This document shows positions 35,489 to 44,116 of a stretch of DNA of 64,000 nt, piece after piece; the first letter of the stretch is position 1; the number at the start of each line of letters is the position of its first letter. Made by a program: the position numbers and the translations under genes. The DNA is from Phycisphaerales bacterium (GTDB lineage: Bacteria; Planctomycetota; Phycisphaerae; Phycisphaerales; UBA1924): the NCBI GenBank assembly GCA_027019265.1, contig JALUWX010000032.1:124001-188000 (forward strand), given 5' to 3'. Below the pieces are notes generated by a model. It worked only from the letters and a program-made list of their open reading frames with translations, was not told the DNA's origin and made no database searches.

Positions 35489-37504
35489 ATGAAGCTTTCG
35501 AACGTGATTACCGCCACCACTGCGCTCACCATGTGCGCCGGGCTCGCCGCCGCTCAACCCACGGTGGACGGCATCTATGACCCCGGCACGGAAGGATCGT
35601 TCTACGGCGATCACGCTTGGATCAACGCCGTCCCCACAGGGTTCGGTGACAATGGGCCTGGGCTCTTCCAGGGCGGTGATTTCGGGAACCCGGGTGATGT
35701 CACCACGGGGATCGAAGTCCGGATCCCCCTCGCGTCGCTCGGGCTTTCGGGGACCGAGACCATCCGTCTCGCCGGCTGGGTGAACTCGGGTGATCGCACC
35801 TTCATGTCCAACCAGATCATCGGGGATCTCCCGATCGACACGACCAACATCGGGAACGCGCCCGACTTCACGGCCGCTCCGTACGACACCACGACCCAGC
35901 ACATCGAGATCGATCTGAGCACCGCGGGCACGATGGCCCCGGCGATGGACGGTACGCTCAGCGGCGACGGCTACGTCAACTTCTTCCTCCAAGGGAACTA
36001 CACGGGCTTCGGTGACGAGCAGGACGGCACGATCGACGGGGTCGGCGCTGGTGGTGGTGGTTCCGAGATTGATGGCGTGTACGCCTCCGTCAACGGCGGG
36101 TTCCTGTACCTCATGATCACAGGCAACATCGAGAACAACGGGAACGGGCTCGACCTGTTCTTCGACACGGCCGCCGGCGGATCCACGGTGCTCTCGAGCT
36201 CGTCGGGTGACGGCGACTTCATCGTCTCGGGTCAGTCGGGTCTCGATTTCGACTCCGGCTTCGACGCGGACTACGTCTTCTCCGTCGCCGTGACCGACAC
36301 GGATTCCGATCCCGAGACCGACAATGTCCCCACGGCTTACATGGGCCCGATCGGTGGTCCGATCGACAACCTGGGCGATGCGCCCAGCTACGGCGCGCTC
36401 GGGAACCTGAGCGGGAGCGTCCAGCTCTACATCGACAACTCCAACGTCGAGGGTGTCATCGGGACCCAGTCCCAGTCCACCCCCGTCTCCCCCGACGCGA
36501 ACTGGGCGTACGGCTCCGAGCTCAACAACGTCCGTGTGTACATGGACGAGATGAACAACCGTCTCTACGTGTTCATCGCCGGGAACCTTGAGAACAACTA
36601 CAACAAGCTCAACCTCTTCTTCGACGCAGCGCCCGGCGGCCAGAACGTCCTCCGCGACGACAACGTGGACATCTCCTTCAACAACCTCAACGCGATGTCG
36701 AACATCACCTTCGACACGGGTTTCGAGCCCGACTACTGGATGGACATCAACAACGGTGTTGACGGCGGATCGGGTGACCTGATCAACTTCACTGATGCCG
36801 CGACCCTCCGCACGGATGGCGCGCTCATCGATCCGACCTTCCTCGTGCTCCTCGACTACGGCGCCTACTTCGGTGGTTCCGTGACCGACTCGACGGGCAA
36901 CCCCGTCGCGATGCCCATCGACGTGATGGACTTCTCCGGTCCCCAGGTCGATATCCAAGACGGGACGCTTCCCGCCCTCTACACCCAGTACGGGCCTCGC
37001 TTGACGCAGATCAACCCCAACTCGCCGACGGCGGGTCTGATCCAAGTCTCGATCAACAACTCGAACGTCGCGGGAGTGACCGACTCGAGCGCCGCCGGCG
37101 CCGCGGACGTCAACACGGGTATCGAGGTCTGTATCGATCTCGATGAGCTCGGTTGGGACGGCTCCCAGGACATCCTCATGGGTGGCTGGATCTCCAACTC
37201 CGGGTTCGACTTCCTCTCAAACCAGGTCTTCGGGACCCTTCCCACGAACGACAACGTCGGTCCCCGCGACTCGGATAACGACGGCACGAACGATCTCGAC
37301 TTCACGATGATCGACGGCGACCAGTTCATCAATCTGATGGACATCGCGGCCCCGACCTGCCCGGCCGACCTGACGGGCGATGGCGCGTTCGACTTCTTCG
37401 ACATCAGCGCCCTCCTCCAGGGTCAGGTGGACTTCAACGGCGATACCGGGTTCGACTTCTTCGACATCAGCGCCTTCCTCCAGGCCGGCGCGACCTGCCC
37501 GTAA
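35489..37504 (+). CDS. Secreted A-B-B-A module protein with GC-type dockerin
   Basis: A 671-residue exported protein (signal MKLSNVITATTALTMCAGLA, cleavage near AAA|Q). Two kinds of module repeat in mirror order: module A at about residues 70-115 (TTGIEVRIPLASLGLSGTE, MSNQIIGDLP) recurs at about 541-590 (NTGIEVCIDLDELGWDGSQ, LSNQVFGTLP); module B at about 192-275 (LYLMITGNIENNGNGLDLFF) recurs at about 344-425 (LYVFIAGNLENNYNKLNLFF). The end has two EF-hand-like tags, DLTGDGAFDFFDISALL and DFNGDTGFDFFDISAFL, then CP. No catalytic motif is seen; a carbohydrate-binding or surface-layer role is possible. GAGGGAG lies six bases before the ATG and a strong terminator follows. Confidence 0.75.
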   Translation: MKLSNVITATTALTMCAGLAAAQPTVDGIYDPGTEGSFYGDHAWINAVPTGFGDNGPGLFQGGDFGNPGDVTTGIEVRIPLASLGLSGTETIRLAGWVNSGDRTFMSNQIIGDLPIDTTNIGNAPDFTAAPYDTTTQHIEIDLSTAGTMAPAMDGTLSGDGYVNFFLQGNYTGFGDEQDGTIDGVGAGGGGSEIDGVYASVNGGFLYLMITGNIENNGNGLDLFFDTAAGGSTVLSSSSGDGDFIVSGQSGLDFDSGFDADYVFSVAVTDTDSDPETDNVPTAYMGPIGGPIDNLGDAPSYGALGNLSGSVQLYIDNSNVEGVIGTQSQSTPVSPDANWAYGSELNNVRVYMDEMNNRLYVFIAGNLENNYNKLNLFFDAAPGGQNVLRDDNVDISFNNLNAMSNITFDTGFEPDYWMDINNGVDGGSGDLINFTDAATLRTDGALIDPTFLVLLDYGAYFGGSVTDSTGNPVAMPIDVMDFSGPQVDIQDGTLPALYTQYGPRLTQINPNSPTAGLIQVSINNSNVAGVTDSSAAGAADVNTGIEVCIDLDELGWDGSQDILMGGWISNSGFDFLSNQVFGTLPTNDNVGPRDSDNDGTNDLDFTMIDGDQFINLMDIAAPTCPADLTGDGAFDFFDISALLQGQVDFNGDTGFDFFDISAFLQAGATCP

Positions 37505-37542
37505 TGCTCCGGCGCTGAGCGCCGATCGCATGCGATCCCACT

Positions 37543-37579
37543 CGGCCGCCCGCGGATCTTCGCGGGCGGCCGCTTTTTT
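37543..37579 (+). terminator. Rho-independent terminator after the A-B-B-A protein
   Basis: A perfect 12-bp stem, CGGCCGCCCGCG with its complement, a six-base loop and then C plus six T. It separates the dockerin protein from the esterase gene. Confidence 0.93.
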
Positions 37580-37646
37580 GGGGATACCGTTCCCCGCTCG
37601 GACCAGAATCGAATACCCTCCCCAGACCCCAAGGAGGTTTCCTGCT

Positions 37647-38909
37647 ATGCGCTCATCGCTGATCTCGATCCTGATCTCCTCGATCCTTGTTCTTGCCGCG
37701 CCCTTTGCCCACGCTCAGGACATGGTCAAACCCGAATCGCTCCCCCAGGGGTTCGTGATCATCGTGAAAGACGAGACCGGGCTCGCGAACAAAGACAACC
37801 CGATGTACATCGCCGGGACCCTCAACGGGTGGAACCCCGCCGACCCCGACTCGATCCTCACGGGACGATCCGACACACGCTGGCAGTTCATCGTGGACAA
37901 GGACATGAAGGGGGTCACCCTTGCGTTCAAGTTCACCCTCGGGGGATGGGACAGGGAAGAACTCGACGGGAACGGGAACGCGATCGAGAACCGGACACTC
38001 CCTCTCGTTGATCGATCCAAACTCGCTCCGGGTGAGAAACCGGTGATCGAGCTGAGTGTGGTCGAGTTCCGGGTCCCGGTTCCCCTAAGCGAGCAGGTCC
38101 GGACCTCGGGTGTCTACCGTGAGCTTCAGGTCGATGGCGACGTCCGCCGGCTCGAGGTGCGCGGGGGATCGCCGAGCATGGAGGATGCAACACGGGACCT
38201 GCTCGTGCTGCTTCCCCCGGAGTACGACGCGCCGAAGAACCAGGACAAACGCTACCCCGTGCTCTACATGTTCGACGGACAGAACCTGTTCGAGCAGCTC
38301 CCGGGTGTCGCCGGAGAGTGGAACATCGACGAGACGGCGACCCAGCTCATGAAGAGCGGGAAAGCCAAGGACGTCATCATCGTCGGGATCCCCCACGCTG
38401 GTGAGAACCGGATCCGTGAATACATGGCGTACGACGTGTACAAGGGGGTCGAACCCGAAGGGGACGCGTGTATCCGATGGGTGATCGACGAGGTCATGCC
38501 CAGAGTGAACCGCGCGTTCCGGACGGAAACCGGGCGGAAGAACACCGCGATCGGGGGCGCCTCGCTCGGGGGGATGATGGCGCTGTACGGAGTGACCGAG
38601 TATCCGGATCACTTCGGGTCCGCGATCGTCGAGAGCATGCCCATCTTCGGGGAGTCCGCGATCCTCGATGCCGTCAGCAGATCCAAAGCCCGTCCCGAAG
38701 CGGTCTTCTTCGGTGTCGGGGGGAACGAGATCTCGACGGATCCGAGCGACGATGCGCGGAACCAGAAGTACGTCGAGTTCACCAAGAGTCTGTCCAAGAA
38801 GATCGGCTCGCGCCGTGTGAAGGTGCTCGTGAAGGACGACGCGTCCCACAACGAGGATGCATGGGCCGAACGATTCGGGGAAGCGTTCACCTACCTCTTC
38901 TCGAAATGA
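37647..38909 (+). CDS. Secreted esterase with N-terminal starch-binding-like domain
   Basis: A 420-residue exported protein (signal MRSSLISILISSILVLAAPF, cleavage near AHA|Q). Residues 40-130 (MYIAGTLNGWNP, LAFKFTLGGWDREELDGNG, IENRTLPL) look like a CBM20/CBM48-type domain as in glycogen-binding proteins. The rest is an esterase D-type alpha/beta hydrolase: LLVLLPPEYD, YPVLYMFDGQNLF and the nucleophile Ser306 in GGASLGGMM, with His in DDASHNEDAW near the end. It probably removes acyl groups from, or acts on, a polysaccharide. AAGGAGG precedes the ATG by eight bases, one of the best ribosome binding sites in the window. Confidence 0.85.
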   Translation: MRSSLISILISSILVLAAPFAHAQDMVKPESLPQGFVIIVKDETGLANKDNPMYIAGTLNGWNPADPDSILTGRSDTRWQFIVDKDMKGVTLAFKFTLGGWDREELDGNGNAIENRTLPLVDRSKLAPGEKPVIELSVVEFRVPVPLSEQVRTSGVYRELQVDGDVRRLEVRGGSPSMEDATRDLLVLLPPEYDAPKNQDKRYPVLYMFDGQNLFEQLPGVAGEWNIDETATQLMKSGKAKDVIIVGIPHAGENRIREYMAYDVYKGVEPEGDACIRWVIDEVMPRVNRAFRTETGRKNTAIGGASLGGMMALYGVTEYPDHFGSAIVESMPIFGESAILDAVSRSKARPEAVFFGVGGNEISTDPSDDARNQKYVEFTKSLSKKIGSRRVKVLVKDDASHNEDAWAERFGEAFTYLFSK

Positions 38910-38921
38910 CCCTCAGGTCGT

Positions 38922-40244
38922 TCAGCTGACCGGGCGGAAGCTCATACAGAACCCGGCGCGCCAGATCGGGTATTCGACCTCGCAGCGCAGCCCGTAGAAC
39001 TCGCTCGGGTTCCATCCGACCCGCTCGAAGAGTGCTTCCGTGAGCTCACGGTGTCGCGCGTACCCCGCGCTCGACGCGCGATCGATCCCACGACCCAGGA
39101 GCTCGAGCTTGGGAACACTCGGGTAGCGAAGGACCCATCGGTCTCCCCCGGGCGCGGACAGGTTCGGATACCACTGCTGCGCATCGAGCGTGGGACGGAA
39201 GTACCGCTCGAGCGTTTCGTGAAGGTAGACATCAAAGATCAGACGCGCAGACGGACAGTTTGCGAGGGACCAGACCTCATCGAGCACGAGATTCCCGTTC
39301 GGGTCTGTGAACGGATGGTTCGAGCGTGCGGCCGTCACCACGTCGAAAGTGTGCGCCCCATCGAGCCCGGAGGGATCGACGACCCTGATGAGCGCATCGG
39401 AACGTCCGCGCGAGGTGACCGTCGGGAGCGGTTCGCTCGTGAACTCTCGGAGCAGCGCCTCGGGGGTTGATCCTCGTGCTTCGGAGTCGTCGAGGTTGCG
39501 CAGATGATCGGATCCTTCGTCGATCCAGTCGAGGGTGTCGCCGTTGGTCAGGACGACGGGCATCCCTCCCGGCACAACCGTGGTCTGGATGAGCCCTGAA
39601 GCGACGGCGCGTTGGAGTATCCCCGGATCACCGGGCTCACCCTTGAACGCGTAGAGCGAGATCGTGGTCTGGGCGCTGCGCCCCGTGACCCCCACTGCTG
39701 ATTCGAAGAGCGACCGTCGCGCTTGGAGCGAGCCGAGCTTGAACTCCGACTCGGGCGCGGAGGATCGCTTGATCCGATCGCACAGCTTGCTGTGCGACCC
39801 CGCGCAGCTCTGGATGACATCCTCGAACTGACGGACGGCCGCGCGTCCCGTGTCAACACTCCGCGCGTCGATCCCATGCTCGAGCAGCGCGTCGAGGAGC
39901 TGATCGAGCCCTTTTACTCCGGGGAGCTTCACGAGGGTGTCGAGGGACGACTGATCGTCCTGGAGCGCATGCGCGACACGCTGACATGTGTTCCTCACAA
40001 CCCCGAGTTCACGGGACATCCCGGACCCTCCCTGCGCGGATTCCGGGAGTTTGGACACCAGATCGGAGAAGTCCGCGTAGAGACGAGCGGCTACGCGTTC
40101 GCAGCGCGCGAGGGATTCTGCGTCGAGCGGGTCCACACGGCGTTTGGATGTCGCGCTCCGGGTCATGACACGCACGATACCCCCTGGATATGCACTCTCG
40201 CCGAGTTCCGTCGTCGCTGTTTCGATCAGATGACCCGGATCCAT
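38922..40244 (-). CDS. Hypothetical protein, unknown family
   Basis: A 440-residue soluble protein without signal peptide, membrane helix or recognised motif. The first 150 residues look helical, the rest mixed (GMPVVLTNGDTLDWIDEG, LIFDVYLHETLERYF). It is convergent with the esterase gene (12 bases between stops) and divergent from the HAF-repeat gene. The ATG at 40244 is used because GGAG lies five bases upstream; an alternative ATG is at 40166. It resembles the many planctomycete proteins of unknown role; no function is suggested. Confidence 0.55.
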   Translation of the reverse strand: MDPGHLIETATTELGESAYPGGIVRVMTRSATSKRRVDPLDAESLARCERVAARLYADFSDLVSKLPESAQGGSGMSRELGVVRNTCQRVAHALQDDQSSLDTLVKLPGVKGLDQLLDALLEHGIDARSVDTGRAAVRQFEDVIQSCAGSHSKLCDRIKRSSAPESEFKLGSLQARRSLFESAVGVTGRSAQTTISLYAFKGEPGDPGILQRAVASGLIQTTVVPGGMPVVLTNGDTLDWIDEGSDHLRNLDDSEARGSTPEALLREFTSEPLPTVTSRGRSDALIRVVDPSGLDGAHTFDVVTAARSNHPFTDPNGNLVLDEVWSLANCPSARLIFDVYLHETLERYFRPTLDAQQWYPNLSAPGGDRWVLRYPSVPKLELLGRGIDRASSAGYARHRELTEALFERVGWNPSEFYGLRCEVEYPIWRAGFCMSFRPVS

Positions 40245-40434
40245 GCAATCTCCAGTGGTTTCGGGCGGTATCGGTCTCACAACTCCGGACCCTCACCCGT
40301 ATTTTTCGAATTCTACAAGATTTCAGGGTTGATTTCAAATCAGTTCCTATTATTCTGGGTGTCACGACGACGTTCAGGGCACGGATCCCCGATCGCACCA
40401 CCCGAAGAACCCCGGGTCTCCAGAAAGGCACCCC

Positions 40435-41664
40435 ATGACGAACCAACGCACGATTTCGGCGGCCATCGCATTGTTCTCGATCTCTGGGCTCGCACACGCA
40501 CAGAGCATCGAACTCCTCCCAGCGCTGTCCGGACAGTCCACGGCGCAGGACATCAACAACGCCGGGGTGGTCGTCGGACAATCAACCAACGTGCTCGGGC
40601 ACACGGTCGCCGTCATGTGGGACGCGAACGGCACCCCCACCCAGCTCGGATCGCTCGACGGGGAAACGATCTCTTGGGCGGAATCCATCAACAACAACGG
40701 TGTCATCGTCGGATACTGCGAGGACGGCGATTTCCTCCGACGCGCGACGCTCTGGGCTCCGGGTGAGTCCCCGTTCAATCTCCACAACGCGATGGGCGCC
40801 GCCGGGTCCTCCATTCCCTGGGACATCAACGACAGCGGGGTCATCGTCGGGCAAGCGCCGCTCACCCCCGGGTTCGCGAAACGGTTTGCGTGGGACTCGA
40901 TGGCGGGATCGATGATCTCGGGGATCCCGTCCTCGTTCATGGGGAGCGCGATCTACGGGGTGAACAACGCCGGCGAGTTCGTCGGGAGCGAGTTCTTCTT
41001 CGGGGACCCGGACGACGCGAACTACTACCGTCCGGACGGGCGCGGCGGGTATGAGGACGTGCTGATCAACCCCCCCGGGTTCATCTTCTCCCAAGCACGC
41101 GCGATCAACGACTCGGGGACCATCATCGGCCACTCCGGGTTCAACTCGACGACCTCGAGCTGGAATGCGTGCGTGTTCACCGGGGACGATCGGGATCCCA
41201 TTCATCCCCTCGGATCTCTCGAGGGTTACGACACATCGGAAGGACTCGATCTCAACAACAACGGGATGGTCGTCGGGTACTCGTGGGACGGCACATTCAG
41301 CGGGATCCCCCCCCGGGCCTGGGCTTGGGTGGACGGAACGATGTACGACCTCAATGACAATCTCGATGATTCCTCCGACTTCCAGGTCCTCCTCCGAGCG
41401 ACGGGTGTCAATGACAACGGCGACATCGTCGGATTCGGGGAGCTCAAGAACGGGGGTCTCGGGTCGTTCATCATCCGAGGGTTCGAGCCCTCTTCTTGCG
41501 ACGCCGACTTCAACACCGATGGCTCGCTCGACTTCTTCGATCTGTCCGCGTTCCTCGACGCGCTCGGGAACAAGGACCGGGCGGCGGACTTCTCGATGGA
41601 CGGTGAGTACGACTTCTTCGACGTCAGCGCCTTCCTCAACCTGTACAGCGCCGGATGCCCGTGA
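40435..41664 (+). CDS. Secreted HAF-repeat protein with GC-type dockerin
   Basis: A 409-residue exported protein (signal ending GLAHA|Q). It is built of repeats with the pattern D-I-N-N-x-G-x-I/V-V-G (QDINNAGVVVGQS, ESINNNGVIVGYC, WDINDSGVIVGQA, GVNNAGEFVGSE, AINDSGTIIGHS, DLNNNGMVVGYS, GVNDNGDIVGFG), the 'HAF' extracellular repeat, probably a beta-propeller. The C-terminus has the doubled tag DFNTDGSLDFFDLSAFL and DFSMDGEYDFFDVSAFL, ending AGCP, nearly the same as in the amylase. AAAGG precedes the ATG. Upstream at 40330-40342 is a perfect palindrome TGATTTCAAATCA next to a TTGATT/TATTCT promoter candidate. Confidence 0.85.
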   Translation: MTNQRTISAAIALFSISGLAHAQSIELLPALSGQSTAQDINNAGVVVGQSTNVLGHTVAVMWDANGTPTQLGSLDGETISWAESINNNGVIVGYCEDGDFLRRATLWAPGESPFNLHNAMGAAGSSIPWDINDSGVIVGQAPLTPGFAKRFAWDSMAGSMISGIPSSFMGSAIYGVNNAGEFVGSEFFFGDPDDANYYRPDGRGGYEDVLINPPGFIFSQARAINDSGTIIGHSGFNSTTSSWNACVFTGDDRDPIHPLGSLEGYDTSEGLDLNNNGMVVGYSWDGTFSGIPPRAWAWVDGTMYDLNDNLDDSSDFQVLLRATGVNDNGDIVGFGELKNGGLGSFIIRGFEPSSCDADFNTDGSLDFFDLSAFLDALGNKDRAADFSMDGEYDFFDVSAFLNLYSAGCP

Positions 41665-41736
41665 TCTGATCATGGCCCCGACATCCGTGCGGGTTCCAAC
41701 GTCATCATCCATATGAAGACACGAAAGGATAGAGAT

Positions 41737-42420
41737 ATGAATGCTGCACCGATTCTGATCGCGAGCGCCCTGCTCGCCACGAACGCACTTGGCTCCATCG
41801 CGGACTTCGAGTCCCAGACGGAAGGGTTCGCCGGCCCGACCTTGACGGACAACGGGATCACCTTCTCCCACCTCAACGAGTTCTCCGGGGTGAACCCCGA
41901 CGGATCGAACTTCGTGCCCGGCGAGTACGGCACGGACTTCATCGTCGAGAACGCAACCCTCGCGATCAACGACTTCCCCTCCGCGCTCTCGGGGACAAAT
42001 GCCCTCTCGTGGGGGACCGCCTTTATCGCCGGCGACAACCTGTCGATCAACATCGCGTCGTCGTTCCGGATGAGCACGGGCTCGGTCGAGAACTACGCGA
42101 GCATGTCGCTGCTCATCTTCGAGAACGGCCCGTGGGGCGGGATCGAGCTCTCGCTCCAAGCGATGCGCGAAGGCGCGGTCGTCGGGATGGACACGATCGT
42201 CATCTCCGATCTCGGTGGACGCGACAACCTCGTCGGCAAGACCCTCACGATCGATGGGGTCGAGTTCGATGAGCTGCTTCTTGCGGCGCGTTTCGATGAC
42301 GGAACGTACACGGCCTTCGCCGGGCTTGCGGACAACATCACGATCACCCCTTCCCCTTCGAGCATTGCTCTGCTCATGATGGGCGGGATCGCGACGACGC
42401 GCCGGCGTCGGGGCGTGTGA
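41737..42420 (+). CDS. PEP-CTERM-type exported protein
   Basis: A 227-residue exported protein with a signal peptide (MNAAPILIASALLATNALGS) and a C-terminal sorting signal ITPSPSSIALLMMGGIATTR followed by RRRGV. The core has the look of a beta-sandwich binding domain (DNGITFSHLNEFSGV, GIELSLQAMREGAVVG) seen in many PEP-CTERM proteins. AAAGGA lies nine to ten bases upstream of the ATG at 41737; an ATG eight codons earlier is less likely. It is followed by a hairpin terminator. Confidence 0.82.
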   Translation: MNAAPILIASALLATNALGSIADFESQTEGFAGPTLTDNGITFSHLNEFSGVNPDGSNFVPGEYGTDFIVENATLAINDFPSALSGTNALSWGTAFIAGDNLSINIASSFRMSTGSVENYASMSLLIFENGPWGGIELSLQAMREGAVVGMDTIVISDLGGRDNLVGKTLTIDGVEFDELLLAARFDDGTYTAFAGLADNITITPSPSSIALLMMGGIATTRRRRGV

Positions 42421-42454
42421 GAACTGTTCCTGATTCCTTGCCTTACTTCATGTG

Positions 42455-42488
42455 CACACGGGGCCGGGCATTGCTCGGCCTTGTGTTC
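42455..42488. terminator. Hairpin terminator between convergent genes
   Basis: CACACGGGGCCG pairs, with a mismatch, with CGGCCTTGTGT and is followed by TCTTT on the plus strand. It lies between the PEP-CTERM gene and the leftward lapA-like gene. Confidence 0.65.
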
Positions 42489-42490
42489 TT

Positions 42491-42751
42491 TCAGGACAAC
42501 GCTTTCTTCTTCTGATCGCGCGAAGCGGTGATCTTCGCCGCACCGAATCCGAGGATGGCGCAGAAAATGTAGACGAGGGCCGCCGGGATCGAGGCTTCCC
42601 AGAAGAAGATGCTGATCTGCGCCGACTCCATGTTCTGGAGCACAAGGATCAGCGACACGATCGCGACGAATGCGATCATGATGAACCTCGGGCGCAGGTA
42701 GAACGGCTTCTCGGGTTTGTCGGCCGGGGTGTTTGTTCGAGTCTCGCTCAT
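42491..42751 (-). CDS. LapA-like (DUF1049) membrane protein
   Basis: An 86-residue protein with two membrane helices, IMIAFVAIVSLILVLQNMES and PAALVYIFCAILGFGAAKI, separated by AQISIFFWEASI. The LQN-x-x-x-V/A-x-I-x-F-x-W pattern is that of the lipopolysaccharide assembly protein A (LapA/YciS, DUF1049) family. In E. coli LapA takes part in control of LPS synthesis; a similar role here is inferred only. The ATG overlaps the scoA stop by four bases. Confidence 0.75.
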   Translation of the reverse strand: MSETRTNTPADKPEKPFYLRPRFIMIAFVAIVSLILVLQNMESAQISIFFWEASIPAALVYIFCAILGFGAAKITASRDQKKKALS

Positions 42752-43476
42752 GACGACACCGTCCGTTGTTCGATCCGCTTCTCGCTCACCGTCTGCACGA
42801 CCCGATCGACGTACACACCCGGGAGGTGGATCTCGTCGGGCGCAAGCTCCCCGGTCTCGACGATCTCGTCCACTTCCGCGATGGTGAACTTCGCGGCCGT
42901 CGCCATGTCCGGGTTGAAGTTCCGCGCCGTCACGTGGAAGACGAGGTTCCCGAAGTGGTCCGCTTTGTGCGCTTTGACGAGCGCGAGGTCCCCGAAGAGC
43001 CCCGTCTCCATCACGAACTCGCGTTCCTCACCCGTGCTCGGGGTCGCGAAGGTGCGCGTCTCTTTCCCCTCGGCGACGAGTGTCCCGACTCCCGTCGCGG
43101 TGAAGAACGCCGGGATCCCGGCGCCCCCCGCGCGGACACGCTCAGCAAGGGTGCCCTGGGGGTTGAACTCGACCTCGAGCTCGTTGGAGAGGAACTGACG
43201 CGCGAACTCTTCGTTCTCCCCGACATAGCTCGAGATCATCTTCTTGATCTGCTTGGTCTGGAGGAGGAGCCCGAGCCCCCAGTCATCGACCCCGGCGTTG
43301 TTGGACACACAGGTGAGGTCCTGTACACCCGAGTCTCGGAGCGCGATGATGAGCTGCTCGGGGATCCCGCACAGCCCGAACCCCCCCACCATGCACATCA
43401 TCCCGTCGTGGAGGATCCCGGACTCTCTGAGCCCCTCGAAGCACTCGGTGGGTGTGGATCTGACCTTGCTCGCCAT
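42748..43476 (-). CDS. scoA: 3-oxoacid CoA-transferase subunit A
   Basis: A 242-residue alpha subunit that pairs with ScoB. The CoA-binding block GGFGLCGIPEQLI, the VSNNAGVDDWGLGLLL block and AHKADHFGNLVFHVTARNFN are typical. GGAGG is six to seven bases before the ATG, and TAGAAT about 22 bases upstream may be the -10 box. scoB lies 24 kb away on the same strand with its own promoter, so the two subunits must be balanced in trans. The gene is followed, with overlap, by the lapA-like gene. Confidence 0.93.
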   Translation of the reverse strand: MASKVRSTPTECFEGLRESGILHDGMMCMVGGFGLCGIPEQLIIALRDSGVQDLTCVSNNAGVDDWGLGLLLQTKQIKKMISSYVGENEEFARQFLSNELEVEFNPQGTLAERVRAGGAGIPAFFTATGVGTLVAEGKETRTFATPSTGEEREFVMETGLFGDLALVKAHKADHFGNLVFHVTARNFNPDMATAAKFTIAEVDEIVETGELAPDEIHLPGVYVDRVVQTVSEKRIEQRTVSS

Positions 43477-43512
43477 CGGGGACCTCCGTTTCGGATCGAT
43501 TCTAGGAGAGTC

Positions 43513-44016
43513 TCACTGGGTCTTTCGAGGGAACAGCGATTGCTGATCCGGCCCTGGGGTCGCGCGAACACTCAGGTCGTCGAGCTCGCGTTGGATGTCC
43601 TCGAGGGTCGCGAGTTGGAGGTGCTCGGTCGCGAACCGGATATACGCGATCTTGTCCACGTCCCGGAGTTTGGCCATCACGCGCTCCCCGATGACGATCG
43701 TGGGAACCTCACGCTCGTACTCCGCGTGGAGTTCATCCTCGACGTCCTGCGCGATCTGGGCTTTGGTCTCTTCGGGGATCGGGCGCTTCCCGCACGCGTT
43801 GGAGACCCCGCGCATGATGTTCTCGGGGGAGAACGGGACGCGCGAGCCATCCTTCTTGACCACCATCAATCGTCCTGCGGGCTCGACCCGTTCGTAGGTC
43901 GTGAAGCGTCGGCCGCAGGACAGACACTCACGACGACGGCGGATGACCGCGCCCGCTTCGGTCGAGCGCGAGTCGATCACTTTGTCTTTCGCGTGCTCGC
44001 AGTACGGACAGATCAT
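43513..44016 (-). CDS. nrdR: Transcriptional repressor NrdR
   Basis: A 167-residue ATP/dATP-sensing repressor of ribonucleotide reductase genes. The N-terminal zinc ribbon has MICPYCEHAKDKV and RRRRECLSCGRRFTTYERV; the ATP-cone domain follows (VVKKDGSRVPFSPENIMRGV). Length is a little above the usual 150-160, with a C-terminal tail ending SLFPRKTQ. No nrd gene is in the window. TATGAT about 26 bases upstream of the ATG may be the -10 box. Confidence 0.96.
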   Translation of the reverse strand: MICPYCEHAKDKVIDSRSTEAGAVIRRRRECLSCGRRFTTYERVEPAGRLMVVKKDGSRVPFSPENIMRGVSNACGKRPIPEETKAQIAQDVEDELHAEYEREVPTIVIGERVMAKLRDVDKIAYIRFATEHLQLATLEDIQRELDDLSVRATPGPDQQSLFPRKTQ

Positions 44017-44062
44017 CTCGCATGGATCCCCTGGGTGGGGGAATCATACCACAACATGTGGA

Positions 44063-44085
44063 CCGAGCCCCTCATGGGGGCTCGG
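44063..44085 (-). terminator. Hairpin after the HAAS-STN gene
   Basis: CCGAGCCCC and GGGGCTCGG form a perfect 9-bp stem around a five-base loop about 30 bases after the stop at 44117. There is no T-run, so termination efficiency is uncertain. Confidence 0.5.
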
Positions 44086-44116
44086 ATGACCACAGGATCT
44101 AGAGATTGGGAGCGGG

